Positions 20,301-31,476 of a stretch of DNA of 64,000 bases are shown here, in pieces. The notes under the pieces are model-generated. The model saw only the letters and a program-made list of their open reading frames with translations, did no database searches and was not told the origin of the DNA. The translations under genes were made by a program, and so were the position numbers. Origin of the DNA: Unio delphinus (Eukaryota; Mollusca; Bivalvia; Unionida; Unionidae); NCBI GenBank assembly GCA_029339505.1, contig JAQISU010000033.1, forward strand, positions 310,001 to 374,000. Direction: 5' to 3'. Position 1 is the first letter of the stretch; every line of letters starts with the position of its first letter.

Positions 20301-21006
20301 TTATGAAGAAATTGATACCGATCACAGATCACTTGATAATGAATTAAAAGAATTGAAGAAACTAATTAGATTACAACCGGATAGAATCCAATGTGAAATA
20401 GCCCGTGAAATAATTTCGGAAACTCCCATGAATGAGTTCTGGGAAATGTGGAGACCAAACGATTTAATCATTGCAAGTAGAAAAATAGTCAGGGACACAC
20501 TTCAGATGAAGTTATTTGAATTGCATAAACAAAAATTTGCAACACTTCCAGTGCCTCTTTGTTATAGGCCATCGGATACGCGAAAACAGAACATCGAAGT
20601 TGATATTCCAGGACAAAGTGAAAAACAGAATTTAGTATTAAATGATATTGTGCTGGTTGATATCAATGTTGTTGAAGATGCATTGCGTGCCAATAAATCC
20701 CCGTGGACGCTAGGATACGCAGCAACAATACACTCTTCACAGGGATTGACTATATCGGATACAACTCTTTGGATGGTAGATAATCGCATAGAATGGTCGA
20801 ATTTAGTCTATCTCGCAGTGTCTAGAGTACGAAAAATAAATCAACTTCGAAGAATTGTCCTGACAGAGTCGGGCGATGATGAAATCATTGGTGGCGATGA
20901 TGAAATCATCGGTGATGATAATGATATTATTGATAAAAAAAACTCTCCGGTTACAAACAACAGGACAAAAAAAAACAACGAGAATTTGATATTGATGCTG
21001 AATTAA
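17310..21006 (+). CDS. Family-B-like DNA polymerase fused to SF1 helicase (frameshifted)
   Basis: It starts with a degenerate copy and then four copies of a 30-37-residue basic repeat (EFKRLLKINP..., KKRNKRPRDGN). A unique N-domain follows, then a polymerase palm: motif A SVDMIACYPGS (near 18,931) and motif C RVATDSFYI (near 19,690), with IIGKFTQGG in the motif B area. No exonuclease DxE motifs are visible upstream. The C-terminal third is an SF1 helicase: Walker A GCGGSGKTT (~19,925), WDEID, GDHGQPPP, HSSQG and VSRVRK, Pif1/RecD-like. The frame breaks at a nine-A run near 18,283-18,291 (E2 has eight A there), so the parts are 17310-18350 and the frame ending at 21006. The second part then runs out in a wrong frame over the HNH domain after an enlarged A-run at 20,935-20,942. 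Confidence 0.8.
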
Positions 21007-21191
21007 TAATCACTTTGAAGAAACAACAGAATAATCACTACGCGAGTTGCAATTGTATAATGCGTTGGCAGTATTCGGATAAGGATCCTCGCCAATTCAC
21101 CGTAGACAGAAAAAATAACAATCTCGGTCATGTCAGAAATAATGTGATGTTGACTTGTCTTGAGTGCAATAGACGCAAGGGTGCTAGTTAA
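20937..21191 (+). CDS. C-terminal HNH nuclease domain, offset frame (E1)
   Basis: An open frame of about 84 residues following the helicase: REFDIDAELIITLKKQQNNH, then a treble-clef HNH core with FTVDRKNNNLGHVRNNV and LTCLECNRRKGAS. It has no start of its own and sits out of frame with the helicase because the preceding A-run has eight A (six in E2 and E3). The first zinc-ligand Cys (NNHCASC in E2 and E3) is Tyr here, so this copy is probably inactive as a metal-bound fold. The last 8 bp overlap the 3' end of the convergent integrase gene. It is probably the tail of a polymerase-helicase-nuclease polyprotein. Confidence 0.7.
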   Translation, partial: KKLSGYKQQDKKKQREFDIDAELIITLKKQQNNHYASCNCIMRWQYSDKDPRQFTVDRKNNNLGHVRNNVMLTCLECNRRKGAS

Positions 21192-22134
21192 GACCATGGG
21201 GTGGCAATTGAGTATCCTCGGGTATCACTTGTAATTGTTGTCTAGTAAAACCCCGTTGAGGGGCAGTTGAATCCAGTTTATAGATTGGAGGTCTACCCGT
21301 AGATCGTGTTATACTAGATATCTTATGCGTATTGACGCTCCAAATAGGATCAGTAGCCCTTTTTCTATCTCCTTCAAGCTCTCCTGGTTCGTATAAGTAC
21401 CTCACAATGACATTACTACCAAGAATTGGTTGGGAAACGCTAAAATCCTTTTGTGGTTTTTCAGGTATCGACTTCTTTTTAATCGCGTTGATAGGTTTCA
21501 TGTTGATGGTTCTAGTAATCTCGTTATTCAGTGCGGTAACTACACCTGGTAATCTCTTCACCCATTCACGGGATCTTTTTTCTTGGATGAATTCTTTTGC
21601 ATATTGATATCCAAATAACCGCTCAGCAAGGGTTTTATTAAACCGTTCTACAATGGCCTGATCACGATGCAGTGCAGTATGCCCTCGTCTGATAGCGACA
21701 TTGTGATATTTCATTGTAGATAACACTGCACCCTGAAATTCCTTGCCCGGATCAACTTGTAACAGATTTGGCCAGTGCAGAGGACCTCGTCGATAAATCC
21801 TTTCAAATGCAGAAGCGACTTCAGTGGCCGATTTTGTTTTTAACGGTTCTGCTTCTTTGTATCGACTTGCAATATCAACTACAGTTAACGCATATTTGTA
21901 ACCACGATCATGTGGCAGAAATAATAGATCAGCCTGATGAACTTCATTAGGAAAGGTTACATCAAAATGCGAGAATTGAATTTGTTTAGGCGGTGGTAGA
22001 TAAATTTGCCATAGTGCCTGTTTGGATAACCAATTAGCCGCAGTGGTTTTTTTCACTTTTGCGGCGCTAGCGAGTTTACTGATTGCAGCGTTACCCTTCC
22101 AGTATCCTCTTGGGGAATAGTAAATAGATTCCAT
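21184..22134 (-). CDS. Retroviral-type integrase (DDE)
   Basis: 316 residues from the ATG at 22134 (MESIYYSPRGYW); the open frame extends seven codons upstream but without ATG. The catalytic core has Asp69 (HQADLLFLP), Asp128 (LLQVDPGKEF) and Glu163 (AIVERFN), with 34 residues between the last two. HRDQAIVERFN and a C-terminal SH3-like part (VIVRYLYEPGELEG, RATDPIWS) are typical of Polinton integrases. It joins the element to host DNA by cutting target strands 5 bp apart, matching the duplications seen. It lies 7 bp after the PLA2 stop on the same strand. It appears intact. Confidence 0.92.
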   Translation of the reverse strand: MESIYYSPRGYWKGNAAISKLASAAKVKKTTAANWLSKQALWQIYLPPPKQIQFSHFDVTFPNEVHQADLLFLPHDRGYKYALTVVDIASRYKEAEPLKTKSATEVASAFERIYRRGPLHWPNLLQVDPGKEFQGAVLSTMKYHNVAIRRGHTALHRDQAIVERFNKTLAERLFGYQYAKEFIQEKRSREWVKRLPGVVTALNNEITRTINMKPINAIKKKSIPEKPQKDFSVSQPILGSNVIVRYLYEPGELEGDRKRATDPIWSVNTHKISSITRSTGRPPIYKLDSTAPQRGFTRQQLQVIPEDTQLPPHGLN

Positions 22135-22141
22135 GTTGCTA

Positions 22142-22501
22142 TTAATTACCAGCACCTAACATCAATTTACTTTTCATTGCCGATTTTATCAAAAAGGAAG
22201 CCAATTTTTCTTTGAAAGATTTATCAGTGATAGAATTCAACGCATGAATTAATTTCACATCTGCTAGATGCCTGTGTTGCAAATTGCTGCTTTTATAAGC
22301 AACATCATGAAGGTGACAGGCCTTATCAATAGCGTTTATTGGTTCCTCACCGGGTCGGGGCTGATTTTGATCATTGAGTCTGATATCAAGTCTTGTTCCC
22401 GGTCCACAATAACTATACCCTGGAAGGTGTTTTTCTCCGGGGTATTTTGCCCATGGGGTTCCAGGGAGTTTTGCTAATTTAGCTGCGATATCACCTCCTC
22501 G
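22142..22501 (-). CDS. Parvovirus-type phospholipase A2 domain (E1)
   Basis: A 119-codon open segment without its own early ATG. It holds the calcium loop YCGPGT (segment residues 31-36) and the catalytic pair His65-Asp66 in ACHLHDVAY, spaced as in parvovirus VP1 and Polinton PLA2 domains. This enzyme cleaves sn-2 acyl chains and in parvoviruses lets incoming particles leave endosomes. In other Polintons a zinc ribbon precedes it in one protein. Here the zinc-ribbon gene reads into it in the next frame, and the overlap contains A_AAA_AAC in the zinc-ribbon frame, a classic -1 frameshift site that would connect the two. The domain has no internal stop in any copy. Confidence 0.85.
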   Translation of the reverse strand, partial: RGGDIAAKLAKLPGTPWAKYPGEKHLPGYSYCGPGTRLDIRLNDQNQPRPGEEPINAIDKACHLHDVAYKSSNLQHRHLADVKLIHALNSITDKSFKEKLASFLIKSAMKSKLMLGAGN

Positions 22502-22671
22502 TTTTTTTTTAAAGGTTCCTTGGGTTCCTTGGGTTTAGAAACAAATCTAAATTTCTTTGTACTACATTGTACGCATTTACCAGAAAGCGCTGATCGGTTA
22601 TTTTTAGTTGTAATCGTCGTCAAGTCATCTGTGCCAGTACGCGCCTTACACTTCACGCAATATAGATCCAT
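22474..22671 (-). CDS. Zinc-ribbon protein (DUF5679-like), possibly frameshifting into PLA2
   Basis: 65 residues starting MDLYCVKC: CxxC at 5-8 and a second CxxC at 33-36 (KCVQC) form a zinc ribbon, followed by FRFVSKPKEPKEP and a Lys run. Very similar ribbons head the PLA2 protein of many animal Polintons. The 3' end overlaps the PLA2 frame by 28 bp, and the nine-A stretch there reads TTA-AAA-AAA-AAC in frame. A -1 shift would append PLA2; otherwise eight unrelated residues end the protein. The start codon lies 5 bp from the start of the divergent ATPase gene. Confidence 0.8.
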   Translation of the reverse strand: MDLYCVKCKARTGTDDLTTITTKNNRSALSGKCVQCSTKKFRFVSKPKEPKEPLKKNEEVISQLN

Positions 22672-22676
22672 AATTT

Positions 22677-23348
22677 ATGTATAGAGATATGAATATAATT
22701 GATTTTTCAGCGACTAAAACAAGAGAACCAGTGAAGCATCATGCAGCGCTACCAAACTCTATCCGCGCAATTATAATCGGACCATCTGGATCCGGTAAAA
22801 CGCAATTGTTGCTCAATTTAATAATGAGATGGATGAAGTGGGATAAATTGTATTTAATTGCCCCTAGCGTAGACGACCAACGATGCTATGAAGTACTAAA
22901 AGATTTTAATGAAAACGCTTCAGAGATTGCCGGCGAGGATGTTATTGAATTTATAACCGATATTGACGAGGCGCCATCCGTGAATGACCTCGATGGAAGT
23001 ATCAACAATTTAGTTGTATACGATGATGTCATGTTAGATAAACAAAAAAATCCTGCTAGAATATTTTCCCGAGGCAGGCATAAAAACACAGATGTGATTT
23101 ATGTCACTCAACGCTACACTCAGATTCCAAAAGTGATTAGAGATAACTGTAATATGCTTGCTGTATTCAACGGCGTTGATACACATACGCTACGAAATAT
23201 TTGGCAGACATGGTGTTCTGATATGGACTTCAATCAATTTAGAAATTTCTTTAGTCATGCTCAGTCTGCCCCACACGGATTTGTAACAATAAATTTACAT
23301 GACCCTCGAACACGATATCGTATCGGACTGGATCAAATATTCGGTTAA
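22677..23348 (+). CDS. A32/FtsK-type genome-packaging ATPase
   Basis: 223 residues. Walker A GPSGSGKT at 35-42, Walker B VVYDD at 113-117, and a sensor-like VIYVTQRYTQIPK further on give the compact layout of the viral packaging ATPases of Polintons and virophages. Its role is pumping the element genome into the capsid. The 3' end (GLDQIFG) lies in the right TIR, so the TIR duplicates the end of this gene at the other terminus. A second ATG at codon 5 is possible. The start is 5 bp from the zinc-ribbon start on the other strand, so their promoters must overlap coding sequence. Confidence 0.9.
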   Translation: MYRDMNIIDFSATKTREPVKHHAALPNSIRAIIIGPSGSGKTQLLLNLIMRWMKWDKLYLIAPSVDDQRCYEVLKDFNENASEIAGEDVIEFITDIDEAPSVNDLDGSINNLVVYDDVMLDKQKNPARIFSRGRHKNTDVIYVTQRYTQIPKVIRDNCNMLAVFNGVDTHTLRNIWQTWCSDMDFNQFRNFFSHAQSAPHGFVTINLHDPRTRYRIGLDQIFG

Positions 23349-23623
23349 CCCCAACTGAAAGTTCTAGCAGCAGAGAGGGTGAGTGACAACGATGTTGTAG
23401 TCCCTTTTTCCCAAAAAATGTAATAGTTGAAAAGTTTTTGATTTCATTAATTTCATTGATTTTTTCATAATTTTTTTTTGGGACCTAATCCATGATTCAC
23501 ACACACATTTGGGACCTGATGTCATTGACTTTTGGGTCTGATGTCATTGGTTTCATTGATTTTAAGCGTGATTTCAGTGAAAACTTGTCTAAAAATGTTG
23601 TCCGGCTCACCCTCTCTGCTGCT
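23305..23623 (-). repeat. E1 right terminal inverted repeat
   Basis: 319 bp matching 8399-8717 inverted. It begins inside the last codons of the ATPase gene and ends CTGCTGCT just before the target duplication AAATG (23624-23628). Beyond the ATPase stop (23349-23623) it is non-coding. Confidence 0.92.
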
Positions 23624-24178
23624 AAATGTAATCTAAAGTGTACCATTTAGTCATTGACAAATGTTACCTCGATAATATCTTTTGAACAAATCTCCATTAC
23701 TGAATTAACTGAAACAAATTATATATGAATGTTCATAGCGAATGTGTGGAGTGGAAGAATTACCGTCAAAGGATTGAGTTTTAGAACATTTATGTCACAC
23801 ATATGTACTGTACCTGTTCATATAATATGTTGTGTCTGACCTTTGCATCGTTTACATTCACACGTTAAATAAGCAAACAATACAAAACGATGCACTGATA
23901 AAGATAATCAATCTTTTGAAAACAATTTACTTCCATAGAAGAGTAACAATTTCATTGATTGTCGTTTTAGTGTACTATATGTTCACAACAAACTGTCATC
24001 TTCTAATTGTACGAGTATGTAAATTCAATGTGCGCAGGAAGCAGAATAGGTTAAACAAACGTGTAAGCAAGATTGATAGTACCACAGCGTACATCAGGAT
24101 TCACTTGGAAGGATTGAAACACTAATATGAAAAGTTTATACGTTGAATAGAAAAGTAACATTTTCCGTATGAAGAGAT
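23624..24178 (+). repeat. Tandem array unit 3, right part
   Basis: Continuation of unit 3 after E1; the first five bases, AAATG, are the right target duplication. Intron-like sequence with no supported gene. Confidence 0.9.
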
Positions 24179-24487
24179 GAAGCGCATGTGTGGACTATTT
24201 AGTCAGACATGATTGTATTGAAACAAAGACATTGAAGATAACGATATTTTAGATTTGTTGATTTTAATTGTCATGAATGTTAATCTTTCATTAGATTATT
24301 GAAGGAGAAAGCTTTATACATTATGCGTTATGTCCTACTGACCTTCCGAGACGTGAGACGAGAGTTTAGGCTCAAGCCGAACTATGCACGTGTCCTCCAA
24401 AGCTGCATCCTATATTCATAAAGTACAAGAATTAACATGAATTTTATGTCATTTTGTGTTATTTGAATATTATTATTCTTTCCTCAG

Positions 24488-24574
24488 GAATTTCTGAAAC
24501 AACATATGTAGAAAAGCCTGAAAGTACATCCGCAGCTGCAACAACAAGAACAGAATCATCATCGGCCACTACGA
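24488..24574 (+). CDS. Mucin-like exon A, unit 4
   Basis: 87-bp phase 1-1 exon with acceptor TCCTCAG and donor GTAAGA; same protein as the other units, with Ile codon ATT. Confidence 0.75.
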
Positions 24575-25128
24575 GTAAGAGATGTAATTCTCAAAAATTT
24601 CCTTTTCAGTGATCCTAATATGTTACTGATACTATTATTGTAAACTATGTTGGAATTTAAAACCTTTTATGTATGTATGTCTTTTCTAATGTCTGTTAAG
24701 GCATGAGACTGTTTTTCGTATAGAATATTTTCATTACCTGAAACAAAGTGTACAAGCTGTTTTTGGCTCATTTTTAACACGTCCTTTTCTTTTGATCGCA
24801 TAAATGTCTGCAGGGATTGATGGATGATGACCCATTTATTCCTAAAACAATAGTTAGAACATAGTCATCGGGAAGTAATGCAACTGCAACAGATGGTTAG
24901 ATACTCATTTGAACTCTTGCTGTCACCGATGGTAATTCCATTTAGATTAGCGATAATTTATTTCTGCCGCAAAATTAATTAATATATTTATTTTCATCAT
25001 GATTTGTCACTTTACACAGAGCTATCCAACAACCTCTTGAGACCAAAGGTATCAACTTTCTAATTCGTGGAAATGAACAAAATATGATAATGTCGTATTA
25101 TTAGCATTATTATTTTTATTACTATTAC

Positions 25129-25170
<42 letters not shown>

Positions 25171-25229
25171 TATTATTATTGAGAGAACAAAATAATTAAA
25201 TATTAACCTTCGTTTTTAATAATCATCAG

Positions 25230-25310
25230 CCTTTGATGGAACTTATACAACAATGCCGACAGGTTCAAAACTAGAAACAACAACGGCAACATCAACATCT
25301 GCTACTACGG
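25230..25310 (+). CDS. Mucin-like exon B, unit 4
   Basis: 81-bp phase 1-1 exon with acceptor ATCATCAG and donor GTAAGAATT; same protein as unit 1. Confidence 0.75.
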
Positions 25311-27567
25311 GTAAGAATTCATTGCCCTTCATTTCTCACAGTAAATATTTGTTTTTCCACTCTTTAATTACTTTTATTATATGCTGTCGTTCAAAGAGGA
25401 TTATATTTGGGATATATTTCAACATTCTATGAGATTATTTTAGTTTTTAGAATCCTGTGTTTCCGTTACCAGTGAACACATACAAACAAATATGTTTGAA
25501 AGTATCGAAACTTCTTCAACGTTCGTATGTCTTAAGGAATTGTGATTAAATGATTAAAACTAATAGTATGATTGGTGCCTGCATTTCATTACCTGACGTC
25601 CATACCAAACACATACCCATGCATAGTTTTCTAACCCTACAGTACAAACTGTGCATTATTAATACATTTTGATATATGCCGCCATTACATTTAAACATAA
25701 TGAAAAAAATTATAAATGCGCATTTCCCATCATTCATCATATTCAATAAAAACTATTCGGATGTAAGTCATATATGTATTTTATCCGACTAAGCAATTTG
25801 TGTTAACAAGAAAATGATTATGTCGTTTTTACATACGTGTTTGAGATTAACTGTCATTGAGATTTTAGTAAAATTAGAAGAAAACAAAATAAAATATTAT
25901 ATTGGATATGTGAACATAAATTAACGAAATGACTATTTTATAACAATGCTGGATTTCTTGAATATTCCCTTACGTGAACTTTGTTAAGATGTTCATATTT
26001 TTGTACCTAATTTGCTAAGAGTCAAACTAAAACATCTCCACGCAGTGTAGAGTATGTATGCATATTTGAAAGTATGTGTAAGAACGTGTAATGTATATAT
26101 ACATGTATGCATGTATGAATCTATGTGCGTTTCTATGAATGTATTATGACAAGCAAAATATATCCATCAATATCATGAGAATAAATAAGTTACCTTTTAT
26201 TTTCCATGATTTATCTGGTAGCAAAGTAAATGAATATCAACATTGAAAACAACAACTTAGGAAAGTTCAGCTAATTTTGATTTTTCTAAAGTATACAACG
26301 AAAGATTAAAATGTACCTAAATGATTTTTTTCTCGCTCGTAAATAATGACAAATATAATACAACAGGTTTGCAAGAATAATGTCCTCAATAAAATCCCAT
26401 TTTAAATATGATGTGTCACCTATAAATGCCTTTAGGCTGATCAGTCAACCGATTTCAAATACAATAAGGAACGGAATGTACAATATTTATTAAAATGTCA
26501 ACATACGCTTTGCAAATCCATTGAATAATTGGTATAGTTTGTGAATCTCACAATAAACCTGCTTACTTCCAGAGGTCCAATTCTATGGTTGCATAAAATA
26601 TGTTGATTGAGGTTATTACAACACAGCTTATATTCAACCTTGAAAGGAGTATGAATACTAAAGATTTCTTTATATTTGATCAAATTCGCATAATAAATCA
26701 ATAAAATGTAATCTAAAGTGTACCATTTAGTCATTGACAAATGTTACCTCGATAATATATTTTGAATAAATCTCCATTACTGAATTAATTGAAACAAATT
26801 ATATATGAATGTTCATAGCGAATGTGTGGAGTAGAAGAATTACCGTCAAAGGTTTGAGTTTTAGAACATTTATGTCACACATATGTACTGTACCTGTTCA
26901 TATAATATGTTATGTCTGACCTTTGCATCGTTTACATTCACACGTTAAATAAACAAACAATACAAAACGATGCACTGATAAAGATAATCAATCTTTCGAA
27001 AACAATTTACTTCCATAGAAGAGTAACATTTTCATTGATTGTCGTTTTAGTGTACTCTATGTTCACAACAAACTGTCATTTTCTAATTGTACGAGTATGT
27101 AAATTCAATGTGCGCAGGAAGCAGAATAGGTTAAACAAACGTGTAAGCAAGATTGATAGTACCACAGCGTACATCAGGATTCACTTGGAAGGATTGAAAC
27201 ACTAATATGAAAAGTTTATACGTTGAATAGAAAAGTAACATTTTCCGTATGAAGAGATGAAGCGCATGTGTGGACTATTTAGTCAGACATGATTGTATTG
27301 AAACAAAGACATTGAAGATAACGATATTTTAGATTTGTTGATTTCAATTGTCATGAATGTTAATCTTTCATTAGATTATTGAAGGAGAAAGCTTTATACA
27401 TTATGCGTTATGTCCTACTGACCTTCCGAGAAGTGATCATACAGTTTAGGTTCAAGCCGAACTATGCACGTGTCCTCCAAAGCTGCATCCTATATTCATA
27501 AAGTGCAAGAATTAACATGAATTTTATGTCATTTTGTGTTATTTGAATATTATTATTCTTTCCTCAG

Positions 27568-27654
27568 GAATATCTGAAACAACATATGTAGAAAAGCCTG
27601 AAAGTACATCCGCAGCTGCAACAACAAGAACAGAATCATCATCGGCCACTACGA
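27568..27654 (+). CDS. Mucin-like exon A, unit 5
   Basis: 87-bp phase 1-1 exon, standard splice borders, Ile codon ATA. Confidence 0.75.
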
Positions 27655-28208
27655 GTAAGAGATGTAATTCTCAAAAATTTCCTTTTCAGTGATCCTAATA
27701 TGTTACTGATACTATTATTGTAAACTATGTTGGAATTTAAAACCTTTTATGTATGTATGTCTTTTCTAATGTCTGTTAAGGCATGAGACTGTTTTTCGTA
27801 TAGAATATTTTCATTACCTGAAACAAAGTGTACAAGCTGTTTTTGGCTCATTTTTAACACGTCCTTTTCTTTTGATCGCATAAATGTCTGCAGGGATTGA
27901 TGGATGATGACCCATTTATTCCTAAAACAATAGTTAGAACATAGTCATCGGGAAGTAATGCAACTGCAACAGATGGTTAGATACTCATTTGAACTCTTGC
28001 TGTCACCGATGGTAATTCCATTTAGATTAGCGATAATTTATTTCTGCCGCAAAATTAATTAATATATTTATTTTCATCATGATTTGTCACTTTACACAGA
28101 GCTATCCAACAACCTCTTGAGACCAAAGGTATCAACTTTCTAATTCGTGGAAATGAACAAAATATGATAATGTCGTATTATTAGCATTATTATTTTTATT
28201 ACTATTAC

Positions 28209-28250
<42 letters not shown>

Positions 28251-28309
28251 TATTATTATTGAGAGAACAAAATAATTAAATATTAACCTTCGTTTTTAAT
28301 AATCATCAG

Positions 28310-28390
28310 CCTTTGATGGAACTTATACAACAATGCCGACAGGTTCAAAACTAGAAACAACAACGGCAACATCAACATCTGCTACTACGG
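28310..28390 (+). CDS. Mucin-like exon B, unit 5
   Basis: 81-bp phase 1-1 exon, standard splice borders, same protein. Confidence 0.75.
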
Positions 28391-30647
28391 GTAAGAATTC
28401 ATTGCCCTTCATTTCTCACAGTAAATATTTGTTTTTCCACTCTTTAATTACTTTTATTATATGCTGTCGTTCAAAGAGGATTATATTTGGGATATATTTC
28501 AACATTCTATGAGATTATTTTAGTTTTTAGAATCCTGTGTTTCCGTTACCAGTGAACACATACAAACAAATATGTTTGAAAGTATCGAAACTTCTTCAAC
28601 GTTCGTATGTCTTAAGGAATTGTGATTAAATGATTAAAACTAATAGTATGATTGGTGCCTGCATTTCATTACCTGACGTCCATACCAAACACATACCCAT
28701 GCATAGTTTTCTAACCCTACAGTACAAACTGTGCATTATTAATACATTTTGATATATGCCGCCATTACATTTAAACATAATGAAAAAAATTATAAATGCG
28801 CATTTCCCATCATTCATCATATTCAATAAAAACTATTCGGATGTAAGTCATATATGTATTTTATCCGACTAAGCAATTTGTGTTAACAAGAAAATGATTA
28901 TGTCGTTTTTACATACGTGTTTGAGATTAACTGTCATTGAGATTTTAGTAAAATTAGAAGAAAACAAAATAAAATATTATATTGGATATGTGAACATAAA
29001 TTAACGAAATGACTATTTTATAACAATGCTGGATTTCTTGAATATTCCCTTACGTGAACTTTGTTAAGATGTTCATATTTTTGTACCTAATTTGCTAAGA
29101 GTCAAACTAAAACATCTCCACGCAGTGTAGAGTATGTATGCATATTTGAAAGTATGTGTAAGAACGTGTAATGTATATATACATGTATGCATGTATGAAT
29201 CTATGTGCGTTTCTATGAATGTATTATGACAAGCAAAATATATCCATCAATATCATGAGAATAAATAAGTTACCTTTTATTTTCCATGATTTATCTGGTA
29301 GCAAAGTAAATGAATATCAACATTGAAAACAACAACTTAGGAAAGTTCAGCTAATTTTGATTTTTCTAAAGTATACAACGAAAGATTAAAATGTACCTAA
29401 ATGATTTTTTTCTCGCTCGTAAATAATGACAAATATAATACAACAGGTTTGCAAGAATAATGTCCTCAATAAAATCCCATTTTAAATATGATGTGTCACC
29501 TATAAATGCCTTTAGGCTGATCAGTCAACCGATTTCAAATACAATAAGGAACGGAATGTACAATATTTATTAAAATGTCAACATACGCTTTGCAAATCCA
29601 TTGAATAATTGGTATAGTTTGTGAATCTCACAATAAACCTGCTTACTTCCAGAGGTCCAATTCTATGGTTGCATAAAATATGTTGATTGAGGTTATTACA
29701 ACACAGCTTATATTCAACCTTGAAAGGAGTATGAATACTAAAGATTTCTTTATATTTGATCAAATTCGCATAATAAATCAATAAAATGTAATCTAAAGTG
29801 TACCATTTAGTCATTGACAAATGTTACCTCGATAATATATTTTGAATAAATCTCCATTACTGAATTAATTGAAACAAATTATATATGAATGTTCATAGCG
29901 AATGTGTGGAGTAGAAGAATTACCGTCAAAGGTTTGAGTTTTAGAACATTTATGTCACACATATGTACTGTACCTGTTCATATAATATGTTATGTCTGAC
30001 CTTTGCATCGTTTACATTCACACGTTAAATAAACAAACAATACAAAACGATGCACTGATAAAGATAATCAATCTTTCGAAAACAATTTACTTCCATAGAA
30101 GAGTAACATTTTCATTGATTGTCGTTTTAGTGTACTCTATGTTCACAACAAACTGTCATTTTCTAATTGTACGAGTATGTAAATTCAATGTGCGCAGGAA
30201 GCAGAATAGGTTAAACAAACGTGTAAGCAAGATTGATAGTACCACAGCGTACATCAGGATTCACTTGGAAGGATTGAAACACTAATATGAAAAGTTTATA
30301 CGTTGAATAGAAAAGTAACATTTTCCGTATGAAGAGATGAAGCGCATGTGTGGACTATTTAGTCAGACATGATTGTATTGAAACAAAGACATTGAAGATA
30401 ACGATATTTTAGATTTGTTGATTTCAATTGTCATGAATGTTAATCTTTCATTAGATTATTGAAGGAGAAAGCTTTATACATTATGCGTTATGTCCTACTG
30501 ACCTTCCGAGAAGTGATCATACAGTTTAGGTTCAAGCCGAACTATGCACGTGTCCTCCAAAGCTGCATCCTATATTCATAAAGTGCAAGAATTAACATGA
30601 ATTTTATGTCATTTTGTGTTATTTGAATATTATTATTCTTTCCTCAG

Positions 30648-30734
30648 GAATATCTGAAACAACATATGTAGAAAAGCCTGAAAGTACATCCGCAGCTGCA
30701 ACAACAAGAACAGAATCATCATCGGCCACTACGA
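30648..30734 (+). CDS. Mucin-like exon A, unit 6
   Basis: 87-bp phase 1-1 exon, standard splice borders, same protein. Confidence 0.75.
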
Positions 30735-31290
30735 GTAAGAGATGTAATTCTCAAAAATTTCCTTTTCAGTGATCCTAATATGTTACTGATACTATTATTG
30801 TAAACTATGTTGGAATTTAACACCTTTTATGTATGTATGTCTTTTCTAATGTCTGTTAAGGCATGAGACTGTTTTTCGTATAGAATATTTTCATTACCTG
30901 AAACAAAGTGTACAAGCTGTTTTTGGCTCATTTTTAACACGTCCTTTTCTTTTGATCGCATAAATGTCTGCAGGGATTGATGGATGATGACCCATTTATT
31001 CCAAAAACAATAGTTAGAACATAGTCATCGGGAAGTAATGCAACTGCAATAGATGGTTAGATACTCATTTGAACTCTTGCTGTCACCGATGGTAATTCCA
31101 TTTAGATTAGCGATAATTTATTTCTGCCGCAAAATTAATTAATATATTTATTTTGATCATGATTTGTCACTTTACACAGAGCTATCCAACAACCTCTTGA
31201 GACCAAAGGTATCAACTTTCTAATTCGTGGAAATGATCAAAATATGATAATGTCGTATTATTAGCATTATTATTTTTATTACTGTTACTT

Positions 31291-31339
<49 letters not shown>

Positions 31340-31395
31340 CCTTCTTGAGAGAACAAAATAATTAAATATTAACCTTCGTTTTTAATAATCATCAG

Positions 31396-31476
31396 CCTTT
31401 GATGGAACTTATACAACAATGCCGACAGGTTCAAAACTAGAAACAACAACGGCAACATCAACATCTGCTACTACGG
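31396..31476 (+). CDS. Mucin-like exon B, unit 6
   Basis: 81-bp phase 1-1 exon, standard splice borders, same protein. Confidence 0.75.

Larger units (their letters stand above)
8399..23623 (+). mobile_element. E1: complete Polinton/adintovirus-like element
   Basis: A 15,225-bp element bounded by 319-bp inverted repeats starting AGCAGCAGAGAGGG and flanked by the 5-bp duplication AAATG (8394-8398 and 23624-23628). Gene content: integrase, family-B-like polymerase with helicase, A32-type ATPase, adenain-type protease, major and minor capsid proteins, PLA2 and zinc ribbon. That set is the hallmark of Maverick/Polinton and adintovirus elements. It is inserted in an intron of the mucin-like array. 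Known Polintons usually make 6-bp duplications; the 5-bp length is clear here because the empty site survives in other units. Capsid genes are intact, but the polymerase, the fibre-like gene and the HNH tail are broken at A-runs. Confidence 0.93.
24179..27258 (+). repeat. Tandem array unit 4
   Basis: 3080-bp unit with exons at 24488-24574 and 25230-25310 and an (ATT)n tract at about 25096-25180. It shares many private variants with unit 5 (for example CATTACATTTATT and TTTGAATAAATC), indicating a recent duplication. Intron otherwise. Confidence 0.9.
27259..30338 (+). repeat. Tandem array unit 5
   Basis: 3080-bp unit, nearly identical to unit 4 from the second exon region onward. Exons lie at 27568-27654 and 28310-28390, and the (ATT)n tract at about 28176-28260. 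Its first 250 bp instead match unit 6 (AAGTGATCATACAG variant), so it is a mosaic. Confidence 0.9.

Noticed and set aside
8399..23623. Bacteriophage or bacterial prophage interpretation of the capsid/integrase cluster
   Set aside because: Adenain-type protease, retroviral-type integrase, Polinton-type capsid proteins, no Shine-Dalgarno pattern, and placement in introns of a spliced gene all indicate a eukaryotic Polinton-type element.
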